This document shows positions 43,293 to 52,900 of a stretch of DNA of 64,000 bases, one piece after another. Source of the DNA: an uncultured Flavobacteriaceae bacterium (lineage in GTDB: Bacteria; Bacteroidota; Bacteroidia; Flavobacteriales; Flavobacteriaceae); the NCBI GenBank assembly GCA_947493175.1, contig CANLQD010000001.1:682001-746000 (forward strand), in the 5' to 3' direction. Below the pieces are notes generated by a model. It had not been told where the DNA came from and ran no database searches. It saw only the letters and a list, made by a program, of their open reading frames with translations. A program made the position numbers and the translations under genes. The stretch's first letter is position 1. Each line of letters starts with the position of its first letter.

Positions 43293-46200
43293 CTAGCGTT
43301 TTAGCGAAAAATGTCCAGTAAAAATGGTCCCATCCCCTTTTTCGAAACGAAACCAATAGTCTGATGAGGGCATGGGCAGCCCTTGGTAGCGACCGTCCCA
43401 TCCGCGACCCTCTGGGGCCAATTGTTGGATCAATTTGCCATAACGGTCGTAAATAATAAGCTTAGAACCAGGAAAGCTTTCCATGCCAATTACATGCCAA
43501 TACTCATTGGCACCATCGTTATTGGGTGTAAAGAATTTTTCATAGCCCAAGGCAATGACCTGTCGGAACAGGGTACGGCATGCATAAATGTCTCGAACAT
43601 ACACCGTATGGGTACCCGGAGACACTAGAAATCGATTGTTCTCCTGAAAATCTTCCCCGTCTACCGAATATTCGAAAGTTCCGTTACCGACCACATCGAC
43701 AACCAATTGTAGCTGATTCGAAAACCCTTCGACCGTAACATTTACATCTTCTGGTGCACCTGAGGAGACTACTTCAAAGGTGACGGTTTTTTCACAGATA
43801 AGTCCATTTTGGGTCTGGCTCACGGTAAGACTGTAGGTTCCAAGGTCCGCCACCTCGAGCATGCGCCCTGTGCCTATATCGGTGCCCACTGCATCGCGCC
43901 ATGACCATGTTTCAAAGTCACCTGCATCAATGGTCAAATCAGGGCTATCAGGACAGATCACATAGGTTTCCTGAAGGTTCGGTTGCGGCAAGGCTTGAAT
44001 ATTCAACATTAGTTCGGCAAGTTCATAGCAAGCATCGAACCGATGGTTTTGAATGCGTACATAGAGCATTTCTTGTGGAAAGAAATTCACATAGTTGTTT
44101 TTAGGCAACGCATTTTGAGCGGTTACCGCATCGGTCAAATTCCCAAAATAGTCGACTTCGTATACACTGGCATCTTGATTCCCCAGTACCTCAGTATCCT
44201 TTACGGACAAATCAATAGTCTGTATACCCGTTTCCCCGGTATCACAAACAATGATGGGTGTTGGGGTATGGGCCGTGGGAGTATCAAAAACTTCGACTTC
44301 AAAATTCCCAATCGCAAAACAGGCCGTATTAGTTGCATTCTCTATCCGGTAAAATAGGGTCTGTGGATTTGTGGTGTTCGTAAACGGTCCTGAAATGGGG
44401 TTGCTATTCGCCAAGGCATCCGATGGAGAGGTGTGATAACTAACCGTAAAGTCGGTTGGTGATTGGGAGCCCAAGATCTCGGTATTCTTTTGCGTAAGGT
44501 CGAACTGGGAATACCCGTCGTTATCATCATCGCAAACATACCAATTTTCCACGGTCTGGAGTTCGGGCGTATCGAATACCCGTACCTCAAACGAAGTGGT
44601 ATCGAAACAGGTGGTATCATTGCTGTTTTCAACCCGTACATATACCCGCTCGTTACGGGGTGTACTGTTCGTAAAGGCTATTGCATTATGGGCATTGGTA
44701 TTGTTCTGGGCATCGGCCAGTGTACCGTGAAAGGATACGTTGAGACTTGCCGCATTCTGTGTCCCTATAACCTCTGTCTCGATCAGGGAAAGATCAAAAG
44801 TGTAAAAACCATCGTTGTCGGTATCGCAGACTTCCCGATTATTTGGGGCGTAGGCAATAACGCCATTGATAACTTCAAGGCGAAAACTTCCGGTTTCATA
44901 GCATTCCGGATAGGTAGTGTTAAAGATACGATAGTACAAGGTCTCTACTGGAGCTGTATTGGTATACCCGGTCGCCAGCGTATTCAAGTTGGCATCGGCA
45001 TCGGCTTGGGAACTGAAATACGACACGGAAAAAAGACTCGCATCCTGCCCTTGGTATACTTCGGTATCTTTCTGTGAAAGGTCAAAGGTAAAAAGTCCGT
45101 CAGTATCCGTATCGCAGACCGTCCAGTCGGTAACCGGGTGCAGCTCTGGTGCTGCCTTCACTACCAGATCAAAACTGGTGGTGTCGTAGCAATCGGGATT
45201 GTTCCGGTTTTTTAGTCGCACGTAAATGGTTTCATTCGGCCCTATATTCGTATAGGGCATGGGTAGGGGATCCACATCGTTTTGTGCGTCTATCAATGAT
45301 GCGTGGTAACTAACTGTGAAGGTCGAAGCCGACTGACCTCCCAAAACCTCCGAATCCTTGACCGATACATCTATTTCCGGATTGGGAACCAGGCTGCACA
45401 ATTCCAAATCACTGGGCGTATTCGCAACCGGGACTTCATAAATGGTTATTTCTGTCGTTTCTGTTTCGGAAGCAGTGGCCGTTGTTACATTTACGGTAAC
45501 TGTATACGTACCCGGACTGGCATAGGTGTGGCTCGGTGTCTCCAATGCAGAGGTATTGCCATCCCCAAAATCCCATAAAATAGCGGTTATCGGGTCATTG
45601 GCATCTATTGAAAAGTCGGTTCCTTGCCCCAAGCAAAAATTCTCGGCTTCAATGCCCACATTAAAATAGGAAGTCAAAAAAGGGGGCAATCCCAATACAC
45701 CTCTGGCCGAGCTTCCTAAATTAACCACCTGTTCCTGATAGTCGCAACCCATCCCAAGCACGTTTGGCTCGTTGATCACGTTCAAGTATCTTCGAAAGGC
45801 ACGGGTACAATATATTTTACCATCAATGGCGGTTTGCAAGGCCCCTAAAAAAGGAGGTGATGAATTGAACGGGCTGATCATCGTACCCGACGCCAAAATC
45901 GTCGGCTGATCATAGGTGCTGACATCAAATTGAAAAACCCCTGCCTGCACCGTTACATACAATATGCTACTATTGGGGGAAAATTCGACTCCATAGGCTT
46001 TTTCATAATACCAGAAATCGTCCAAAAGCGGTTGTAGCGAAATGGGGTCGGTGACCTCTCCCGTTGCATTATTGAAACGACAAATTTCGGCCGCCCCGCT
46101 ACTGAAATAGGCGGCTGCCAACAAACGACCGTCCGGGGAGGCTTTTAAATAGCCATGTGCCTCTTGATTTATAATGGTGGCATCGGTGGGTGTATAACCA

Positions 46201-46793
46201 ACGTTTGAAACCACAGGGGTTGTGCTTACCCCTGTATTATCGACCCTAAAGCTCAAAAAAGCATTGCTCTGCCATCCTTTGGTTACCACCCAGACTGCAT
46301 TGCCATCTGCATGCTGTACCGCCGTAACTTTTTCGCTCACCGGTGTATGTAGCAAAATGTTCTTTTGGGCGGTAACATCTCCAAGGCCGCCATCCAAATC
46401 CATATCCACAACATTGTATTGCAGCCCATCCGGGCCTCCGATATTGTCTACCGTGAACACATAAAAGATATTCGGCTCGTCTGACTTGGGAACAATAATG
46501 GCGGATTGGGTGCTAGAAGGATCTCCCCTTAAACCTGTGCCGTTCGGCATAGGAACATGATTTCTGTTCCAAACGGTGAGCCCATCGGTATAGAACAACA
46601 GATTGCCATTGGCATCGGAAATGGTTGCGCACCCCTCATCGGTAGACAGCTCCCCATTGGTCAACACTGTGGGAGTTCCGCTGTTGAAATCTACGCCCGC
46701 GTTATAGCCAAAGTACCAGACAGCAGCTTCTCGTTGGGCTTGGGCAAAGGCAATACTCACTAGTAAAAAGAGGAGGGTCAGGTATTTTTTCAA
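43293..46793 (-). CDS. Large type IX-secreted repeat protein (gliding motility-associated C-terminal domain)
   Basis: This 1166-residue protein has a Sec signal (KKYLTLLFLLVSIAFAQAQ). Residues ~20-380 are propeller-like (AAVWYFGYNAGVDFNSG, GNLLFYTDGLTVWNRNHVPM). A PKD domain lies at ~385-455 (ILWDFGDGNTSALETPSHTY). About seven repeats of some 85 residues follow to ~1000 (pattern CDTDNDGFYTFDLS, then TEVxGxQ, then CYETxxFxLxV). The C terminus is a type B T9SS sorting domain (~1081-1166: FFTPNNDGANEYWHVIGM, IIYDRYGKLI, GWDGRYQG). It is therefore secreted and attached to or released from the surface by the type IX system, probably as an adhesin. A perfect -7 box lies at 46829-46822. Confidence 0.92.
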   Translation of the reverse strand: MKKYLTLLFLLVSIAFAQAQREAAVWYFGYNAGVDFNSGTPTVLTNGELSTDEGCATISDANGNLLFYTDGLTVWNRNHVPMPNGTGLRGDPSSTQSAIIVPKSDEPNIFYVFTVDNIGGPDGLQYNVVDMDLDGGLGDVTAQKNILLHTPVSEKVTAVQHADGNAVWVVTKGWQSNAFLSFRVDNTGVSTTPVVSNVGYTPTDATIINQEAHGYLKASPDGRLLAAAYFSSGAAEICRFNNATGEVTDPISLQPLLDDFWYYEKAYGVEFSPNSSILYVTVQAGVFQFDVSTYDQPTILASGTMISPFNSSPPFLGALQTAIDGKIYCTRAFRRYLNVINEPNVLGMGCDYQEQVVNLGSSARGVLGLPPFLTSYFNVGIEAENFCLGQGTDFSIDANDPITAILWDFGDGNTSALETPSHTYASPGTYTVTVNVTTATASETETTEITIYEVPVANTPSDLELCSLVPNPEIDVSVKDSEVLGGQSASTFTVSYHASLIDAQNDVDPLPMPYTNIGPNETIYVRLKNRNNPDCYDTTSFDLVVKAAPELHPVTDWTVCDTDTDGLFTFDLSQKDTEVYQGQDASLFSVSYFSSQADADANLNTLATGYTNTAPVETLYYRIFNTTYPECYETGSFRLEVINGVIAYAPNNREVCDTDNDGFYTFDLSLIETEVIGTQNAASLNVSFHGTLADAQNNTNAHNAIAFTNSTPRNERVYVRVENSNDTTCFDTTSFEVRVFDTPELQTVENWYVCDDDNDGYSQFDLTQKNTEILGSQSPTDFTVSYHTSPSDALANSNPISGPFTNTTNPQTLFYRIENATNTACFAIGNFEVEVFDTPTAHTPTPIIVCDTGETGIQTIDLSVKDTEVLGNQDASVYEVDYFGNLTDAVTAQNALPKNNYVNFFPQEMLYVRIQNHRFDACYELAELMLNIQALPQPNLQETYVICPDSPDLTIDAGDFETWSWRDAVGTDIGTGRMLEVADLGTYSLTVSQTQNGLICEKTVTFEVVSSGAPEDVNVTVEGFSNQLQLVVDVVGNGTFEYSVDGEDFQENNRFLVSPGTHTVYVRDIYACRTLFRQVIALGYEKFFTPNNDGANEYWHVIGMESFPGSKLIIYDRYGKLIQQLAPEGRGWDGRYQGLPMPSSDYWFRFEKGDGTIFTGHFSLKR

Positions 46794-46821
46794 TGGGTAT
46801 AAAGCTTAGTTTGGTACCGTG

Positions 46822-46829
46822 CAAAACTA
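46822..46829 (-). promoter_or_regulatory. Predicted -7 box of the T9SS repeat protein
   Basis: TAGTTTTG on the minus strand matches TAnnTTTG exactly, about 29 nt before the ATG at 46793. No clean -33 TTTG is seen at the expected distance. Confidence 0.5.
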
Positions 46830-47066
46830 TACTTTTTTTAGTAATCGGTAAGTTTTTGATTACATAACGTAGGAATCATCGATAAAGTGTGTTTTGAGCA
46901 AGCTGCTTTTAGGCCGGTTACCCCAAAGAATTCAAAGTTTTTCATATATGGCCGAAAGCCCTAGTTCCCTAAGCAATGAACCATGCCTATACCGATTATG
47001 CTGCTATGGGAAATCTGGTTTAGGGCACCGTTGTTCCTTGTATATATAGTTAGCTTAATAACTCCC

Positions 47067-47229
47067 GCGCGCCAGCTGGCCTGTTCGCTAAAAATGCCCA
47101 CCGGGCCTTTTCTTGACGCTCCATCCTGTCACAGAACTTTCCCCGGTATCCGTCGCTATCTTCCGAAGCTTGGTACCCGGGGCGTCGTAAATATATACAA
47201 TAAATAAACCACAACTTTCGCTGTGGTTC
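47067..47229 (-). repeat. Cassette-end repeat, copy 2 (Rhs core shard plus hairpins)
   Basis: Read on the minus strand this ~163-bp element has a terminator hairpin (ACCACAGC...TGTGGT). A 75-bp shard (47201-47127) of the Rhs core that reads YDATGAKLRKIATDTGESS in the intact gene follows. Then come GGATGGAGCG, a GCCC-GGT-GGGC hairpin, and AACAGGCCAGCTGGCGCGC. The same series occurs at 49090-49251, and the shard also at 51284-51358 inside the full Rhs gene. It is non-coding here. Confidence 0.85.
47200..47229 (-). terminator. Terminator of toxin cassette 2
   Basis: AACCACA (47207-47213) pairs with TGTGGTT (47222-47228). The minus-strand product ends in TTTATTTATT. It lies 39 nt past the macrodomain gene stop. 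Confidence 0.65.
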
Positions 47230-47267
47230 TTGATCATAAAATTAATTAATACCGCACGAGCGCTAAG

Positions 47268-47726
47268 TTAACAAGCCTTTTTAAAGTTTTCCACAACAAA
47301 CAATTCGATATCAGGATATCTGTTAGAAGTTTGTTCAATTACTTTTCTTACCAATTTCCACTCCAGACCTCCCAAGCCAGCACCAATTTTCGGTAGAGCT
47401 ATTTTATCAACACCGTTTTCAGCTGCAAGCAACAACATTTTATTTAATGATTTGTCAATGGCATCAATTCTGGCCTTCGTCCTCCACGATTTTTGTGTAC
47501 CCAAATTGAATATGTAACCGCCACCGTAATGATATTCAAAAACATCCCCAAGTTCAAACTCCTTCTTAGCACACTTCTGTTTATATATCTTGTACATTTC
47601 TGGATATCTCAATTTAAACTGTAGGGCTATCCCTTTACCCATCGCTCCAGAACAGTTACACCCATGTGCATAGTTTTTAACTCCTTGAATGCTAAAAATA
47701 TCCCCTATATCAATCCATTCTATCAT
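47268..47726 (-). CDS. Macrodomain protein, probable ADP-ribosyl hydrolase
   Basis: From the ATG at 47726 the protein has 152 residues and is a single macrodomain of the DarG/TARG1-like type. AHGCNCSGAMGKGIALQFK near residue 20 forms the ADP-ribose pocket, and LPKIGAGLGGLEWKLVRKVI near 110 the second loop. Such proteins remove ADP-ribose from proteins or DNA. Its start lies 17 nt inside the end of the small gene at 47710-47964, so the two are co-translated. Both follow an ADP-ribosyltransferase-type toxin tip. A role as second immunity factor, undoing the toxin's modification, is the natural inference. Confidence 0.88.
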   Translation of the reverse strand: MIEWIDIGDIFSIQGVKNYAHGCNCSGAMGKGIALQFKLRYPEMYKIYKQKCAKKEFELGDVFEYHYGGGYIFNLGTQKSWRTKARIDAIDKSLNKMLLLAAENGVDKIALPKIGAGLGGLEWKLVRKVIEQTSNRYPDIELFVVENFKKAC

Positions 47727-47964
47727 ATTCTTCCCATTTGGCATTAAACTCCAGCTCTGAAATAATTTCAAATGAATCATCATCTAAATCTGATAGGTCT
47801 TGATCATACAACATGGCATCTTCATTGAACGGGAATTTCGTTGTTGTTAAAAAAATTCCGTCCGGCGTAATATCGATTTGTCTAACAGCATCTTCCCCAA
47901 GAAAGTGCAAGTAGATTATAACATTATCATCTTTCGCCTCTATCCGCATATAAGTATTTCTCAT
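47710..47964 (-). CDS. Putative immunity protein of the ART-HYD1-like tip
   Basis: This 84-residue acidic protein (many D and E, as in DQDLSDLDDDSFEIISELEF) starts 2 nt after the stop of the orphan toxin tip at 47967. Position and size are those of immunity genes of polymorphic toxins. No known immunity family is recognised. An acidic small protein could bind and block a basic toxin active site. It is followed, with overlap, by the macrodomain gene. Confidence 0.72.
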   Translation of the reverse strand: MRNTYMRIEAKDDNVIIYLHFLGEDAVRQIDITPDGIFLTTTKFPFNEDAMLYDQDLSDLDDDSFEIISELEFNAKWEEYDRMD

Positions 47965-47966
47965 AG

Positions 47967-49073
47967 TTAATTAAAAAATGATTTTCCACCTCCTAGGATT
48001 CTACCATTTAAATTTAGCCCTTTTGAAGATGGATTTAGGAAATTGTGAGCTTTGTTTTGTATTAGATTCAAACCACGGGTCTCAATTTTGATGTAAAATT
48101 GTAGACTTTTAGTTTTATTCGGAACACTATATAGCCTTCTGGAAACCTGTCCTATTCTAAGTGTTCCAGGAGCTATATCGGTAAAATACTGTCCGGCTCC
48201 GTATCTAGCATTTTTCAGCCCAAAAGAAGGATTTAGAATCTTGGATTCCATTATCGCGGCGTATCCCTCTGCTGTAGTATAATGGTAAAGAGGAGAACTA
48301 GCTGCTGCTTTTCCCAACATTCCCCTTAAAAGCCCGGCGCCCATAAATATTGGGGAACTCGTGTCCATAGCGGTAATGAAGCCATGCCTCTGATAGGCCT
48401 GCATGCTATCGTGGGTAAACTTCAATCCTTCCCCATAGGCCAATAGAAAGTCCACAAAACCTTCTACGGTGGCCCGTTGACCTATAAAATCCGCATAAGC
48501 CCCATAATCTCCTTCCCATTTTCCATCTCCATATTCGAATTCCCACCCACGGCTGACATATCTGGACAAATTGGCCGCAATGGGTCTTAATATATCGAGA
48601 TATTTGTCTAAAGTGTAATACCCTGCGTCGTACCCCGGGGATCCTCCATGATAATATTCCCTCTCCCCGCTATCATAGAGTCCTGCTCCTCGGGGAATCC
48701 CTCTCATGATAGGCCTGGATTCTCCTTCTCTCCTACCAGGACCAAATCCGGCACCCGCTACCACGGAGTTGTAATCGGAAGAGCTCATCGTAACCACCTT
48801 CCCGGTATTCAGGTTGGTAATATTAACCGTGCCCGAGCTGCCAGAAGTTTGTATCCCGTACATCGAGGCCTCGTCCGCGGTAATATCCATATAACCGTTG
48901 CTCCCCACCACCGGCGACATCCCATCGGAATCGATGAAGAAGATCGGGTTGTCGAAGGCATAGTTATAGGGCGAGTGCCTGCGCATCTGCTCGGCCAAGG
49001 GGTCCAGGTTCATCCAACGCCCCAGGGCCGGGTCGTAGTTCCGGGCCGATACGTCGTACCAGGCCAGGTCCAT
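47967..49073 (-). CDS. Orphan Rhs toxin tip with ART-HYD1-like ADP-ribosyltransferase domain
   Basis: This 368-residue frame lacks the Rhs body. Its first ~100 residues ([19 protein letters not shown] onward) match the end of the Rhs core at 50664-50980, but residues after ~110 are unrelated to the tip of that protein. The C-terminal part has [20 protein letters not shown] near residue 259 and [17 protein letters not shown] near 285. These are the histidine and tyrosine blocks of the HYD1-type ADP-ribosyltransferase toxin domain. Without an N-terminal signal or Rhs shell it is probably silent until recombined onto the full gene at 49928. Confidence 0.85.
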   Translation of the reverse strand: MDLAWYDVSARNYDPALGRWMNLDPLAEQMRRHSPYNYAFDNPIFFIDSDGMSPVVGSNGYMDITADEASMYGIQTSGSSGTVNITNLNTGKVVTMSSSDYNSVVAGAGFGPGRREGESRPIMRGIPRGAGLYDSGEREYYHGGSPGYDAGYYTLDKYLDILRPIAANLSRYVSRGWEFEYGDGKWEGDYGAYADFIGQRATVEGFVDFLLAYGEGLKFTHDSMQAYQRHGFITAMDTSSPIFMGAGLLRGMLGKAAASSPLYHYTTAEGYAAIMESKILNPSFGLKNARYGAGQYFTDIAPGTLRIGQVSRRLYSVPNKTKSLQFYIKIETRGLNLIQNKAHNFLNPSSKGLNLNGRILGGGKSFFN

Positions 49074-49085
49074 GTCCGCCTGGTA
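48769..49085 (-). repeat. Rhs core/tip-junction repeat, copy in the orphan tip
   Basis: These 317 bp align without gaps to 50664-50980 and are nearly identical over their right two thirds. They encode the end of the Rhs core ([36 protein letters not shown]) and the start of the tip. They provide the homology for tip exchange. Confidence 0.9.
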
Positions 49086-49089
49086 CGCC

Positions 49090-49251
49090 TGCGCGCCAAC
49101 TGGCCTGTTCGCTAAAAATGCCCACCGGGCATTTTCTTAACGCTCCATCCTGTCACAGAGCTTTCCCCGGTGTCCGTCGCTATCTTCCGATAGCTTGGTG
49201 CCCGGGGCATTGTAATTATACAATAAAAAACCACAACCTAAAGCCGTGGTC
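49090..49251 (-). repeat. Cassette-end repeat, copy 1 (Rhs core shard plus hairpins)
   Basis: Same layout as 47067-47229. On the minus strand it has the hairpin CCACGGCTTTAGGTTGTGG with TTTTTT, then the Rhs core shard (49224-49151), GGATGGAGCG, the hairpin AAAATGCCC-GGT-GGGCATTTT, and AACAGGCCAGTTGGCGCGC, directly joined to the orphan tip. It separates immunity gene 1 from cassette 2. Confidence 0.85.
49225..49251 (-). terminator. Terminator of toxin cassette 1
   Basis: On the minus strand ACCAC-(loop)-GTGGT followed by TTTTTTATTG, part of the cassette-end repeat. It would end the Rhs-immunity transcript. Confidence 0.6.
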
Positions 49252-49422
49252 TTCCAATATCCTATTTCTTACCCGGTAGGGTCACTCGTCAAAGACCATC
49301 GGTAGCCTAGCCCAAAGTCGGGAGACCTCGCGCAGCATGGTTCTTTTTTTGATTAATTGGCTATCAAAACGTTGTTTAGCTATTTTGTCAAGAGCACCGT
49401 TTTGAACCATTATCCCGTAGAA

Positions 49423-49917
49423 TTAGTCCATACTGAAAGCATTGAGAATTACATTTAGAAAACTGTCTTGATAAATCTTAATGCTAAGAGAGTCAAAAAA
49501 CTGTTTTAATTCTTTTGGCATACGCATACACCCAGAATAACCATCCTGTCTAAGATAATAATCATCTTTGAGCCTCGACCAAAACTCAGATTCTTCAAAA
49601 AAACAATCTTCTATTAAGCTGTAATACAAAACCAACTTTTTTTGAACTTTCTCCCAATTTTCAATTTCCATTGACAAATAAGATAAAACAACTGTTGTTA
49701 GTTTTTCAAAATCCTTCCTATTGAGGGGCACGCTATTCGCCTTTAAAACATCAATAATCCTTGAGTCTTTATCATTTTTGGTTATTGAACTTAACTCAAT
49801 AAATATTTGATCGCTATAATCTAACATTATATTTTTATCTGACCAATCCAATAATTCTTCTCTAGAGACCAGTTTCAAAACAAATGCTATTTCTAATACT
49901 TTTAGGTTTTTCACCAT
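49423..49917 (-). CDS. Putative immunity protein for the Rhs toxin tip
   Basis: This 164-residue protein starts 10 nt after the stop of the big Rhs gene, the standard place for its immunity gene. It is helical and charged (LKVLEIAFVLKLVSREELLD, KKLVLYYSLIEDCFFEESEF), soluble and without signal peptide. I recognise no known immunity family. Base composition is more AT-rich than the Rhs gene, a usual trait of exchanged tip-immunity cassettes. Confidence 0.75.
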   Translation of the reverse strand: MVKNLKVLEIAFVLKLVSREELLDWSDKNIMLDYSDQIFIELSSITKNDKDSRIIDVLKANSVPLNRKDFEKLTTVVLSYLSMEIENWEKVQKKLVLYYSLIEDCFFEESEFWSRLKDDYYLRQDGYSGCMRMPKELKQFFDSLSIKIYQDSFLNVILNAFSMD

Positions 49918-49927
49918 AAACTGAATG

Positions 49928-52900
49928 CTATTTATAAAATCCTGGGCCTTCGTGAAATATACTGCGCTTCCAAGGATTAATGCCTATCGAAAAATATTTG
50001 TTACCTACTTTATAGTTAAAATATACGGTTCTGTAATCCTTAATTCCCATTTTTCCATATAGTAGGATGTCTTTTCTTATAAATGTGGTAGACCTATGAG
50101 TAACATCTTGATAAAAGAGTCTGGATTTAGGAGTTGATGTCATGTAAAAATACTGGCCTACAGCACTCCGGAAATTTACTCCAACATATCCGATGCCAAG
50201 ACCGGTTACACTACCAAGAGCAGCCCCGGAATAATAATTCCCCACCGCATAACCGGCCCCATAAGGGTCGCCATTCAACAACGTGGTCGCAGTGTTGTAC
50301 CCAAAATCGTAAGACCCTTTTAGTGTCCTGTACAACTGATATGGACCGCCACCAATTATCCCTGACACTCCACCACTCGAATCAAAGCCTTTTTGCCATT
50401 CTCCGATAGGATCATCGATAGCCCGTTCAAACTGTTGCACCACACTGTCCCAAGTGTCGCTTAAAATATTTTTGGCACCATCTACTAGTCCTTTTTTGAC
50501 AGCTTTCACAGGGTTCATGGCATTTAATTCTGCTTGAATCATCTGTGCCTGTACCCTAAAATAAGCCTCGAAACAATCCCCTGTCTTACACTCTCCATCG
50601 GAGGAGCCGCCTCCACCATTATTGCCGGAGGTAACTCCGCTCCTATTGGCCATCACGACCTCGTTATAATCCGAGGAGCTCATCGTAACCACCTTCCCGG
50701 TATTCAGATTGGTGATATCGACCGTGCCCCCGCCGCCGGATACATGTATCCCGTACATCGAGGCCTCGTCCGCGGTAATATCGGTATAGCCGTTGCTCCC
50801 CACCACCGGCGACATCCCATCGGGATCGATGAAGAAGACCGGGTTGTCGAAGGCATAGTTATAGGGCGAATGTCGGCGCATCTGCTCCGCCAAGGGGTCC
50901 AGGTTCATCCAACGCCCCAGGGCCGGGTCGTAGTTCCGGGCCGATACGTCGTACCAGGCCAGGTCCATGTCTGCTTGGTATTCCTTGCCGCCGAACTTCC
51001 AGCGTTGGGCCACATCGTTGCCCAAGGCAGAGGTCAGGGTGTTGTACCCCCTATGCTTGAGCCCGAAGGGGTAGTAGTTGTTCTCTTCTACGATTTCCAG
51101 ACCACCATCGGCCGGGTCCCGGGTGTAGCTGAGGCGTACATTGCCCAAATGGTCGGTATACTGGTACACGTACCCGTATTGCCCATTGTCTACCTTTACA
51201 TAACCCTCTGGCTGCGAGAAAAACTGAAGGGTCGTCGCGGTGGCGTTGCCTTCGTAAATATAATTGCCCGCATAATCAGTGTGTGTCACAGAACTTTCCC
51301 CGGTATCCGTCGCTATCTTCCGAAGCTTGGCGCCCGTGGCATCGTAAATATATACAATATTTCCTACATTTCCGTTCCCGTTGATGGTCACTTTGGTAGG
51401 GAGGTCCAAGTGGTTGTACTCGATGGCCGTGATACCCTTGTTCAGGTCGGAGACCATGTTGCCGTTTTGGTCGTAGGTATAATCGGTACCGCCGCCGGGA
51501 TTGCCATCTACAAAGCCGGTGGTAGCGCCATCCAGGTCGCTTACCCGCTCTAATTGGTTGCCGCTATAGGTATAGCTTAAATCATCCATCAACCCAAACT
51601 CGGTGGCCGCCACATTGGTATGTCCCTGCCGTTGCAGTTGTTCAATATTGCCGTTCTTGTCGTATTGTACCAGGTCTAGATCGTAATGACCGGTATTGTC
51701 TTCGGCCTTTGTGATCCGGTTCAGGGCGTCGTAGGTATAGGTATAGGAATCACTAATGTCGTTCGTTCCGGTCTGCACACTGGCCGTTTTCCAAAAGGTC
51801 TGGGAAATGTTGCCGTTGTACAATTCCTTCCCGGTCACGTCGGAATCGTGGTACTTAAGGCCAAAAGCAAAGAGCTGATCGCCCAGGTTGGTGAGATCGT
51901 TCAACTGCGTTAACCAACCCCGTACGTTATAGGCATGGGTGGTTTGTTGCAAGCCTACCGAATTGGTAACCGTGGCGGCTGCTTCGCCCCCTACTTTCTT
52001 GACTTGTAGCTGCCCCAGGGCATCGTATTCGTTCAGGACAATCAATTCCTGATCGCCCGTGTTTCCCCCGCCCGGTACCAGGGTCAATTGGGTACCGGCC
52101 TCCAACACCCCATCGGTAGTAAAGATGCGTTGCGTGGCCGATTGGGGGGTGTTTACCGTTTGTCCCGTAAGATCCAGGATTGGCGGAATAGCGTTGTCGC
52201 TTGCGCCCGGGCACACATTGCCCAGGGTACCGTCGCCCACACATTGGGTCTGGGCCAATAACCGGCCCGTATGGTCGTAGGTGAAATTATCAATGGTCAC
52301 GATGGTCGCGCCATTTCGGGTATGGGTAGTTCTTACCTTGGTAGGCTTGCCGGTAAAATCGAGCTGGTTCTCCACGATATCGACCGTGCCCAAAAACGCG
52401 TTCTGGCTATAGGCGTATACGGCGCGCCCCTTGTCGTCATAATAGGTGAGGGCGTGGATCCAGTTATTCGGCCCGTCTACCTCGAGTACCTTTACCTGAC
52501 TCAAAGTGGGCAGCCCGTGTACTTGATCGCTCTGTGTTTCGGCCGGGCTAGACCCTAAAATCGTAATACTGCCAGGGACACCGGCCGGTAGGTTCAGATT
52601 ATCGTAACTATCATAGTAGCTAATGGTCTGCACCTCACTAATGGTATTTTTTGGATATCCATCGTTGGTATAATATAGCGTAGCGCCCCCCACGGTAATC
52701 GCCTGATCGGTGCGGGTTACCCAGAGCACGCCGGCAAGACCGCTTACATACACCTGTGCCTGCTCCCTGGTCTCGGCATTGATCGCGATACCGGTATAGG
52801 CTACCCGCCCGTGCACATCGTATTTTGTAAAGAGCCACTCGTTGTTGGCGCGTAGGTTGGCATCTTGCGTCATTACAGGCTGGTCTAGGTTGTTGTAGAC

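Larger units (their letters stand above)
46794..47267. other. Intergenic region with terminal repeat of toxin cassette 2
   Basis: The left part holds the promoter of the T9SS protein. The part from 47067 to 47229 is a repeat made of a terminator hairpin and a shard of Rhs core that is shared with 49090-49251. No gene is visible between. Confidence 0.7.
49074..49422. other. Intergenic region between toxin cassettes 1 and 2
   Basis: It consists mainly of the cassette-end repeat (49090-49251). The part from 49252 to 49422 follows the immunity gene and has no recognised feature. Confidence 0.6.

Noticed and set aside
50534..51553. 339-codon plus-strand frame
   Set aside because: It is antisense to the Rhs core in a GC-richer stretch; the minus-strand Rhs protein is clearly the coding one.
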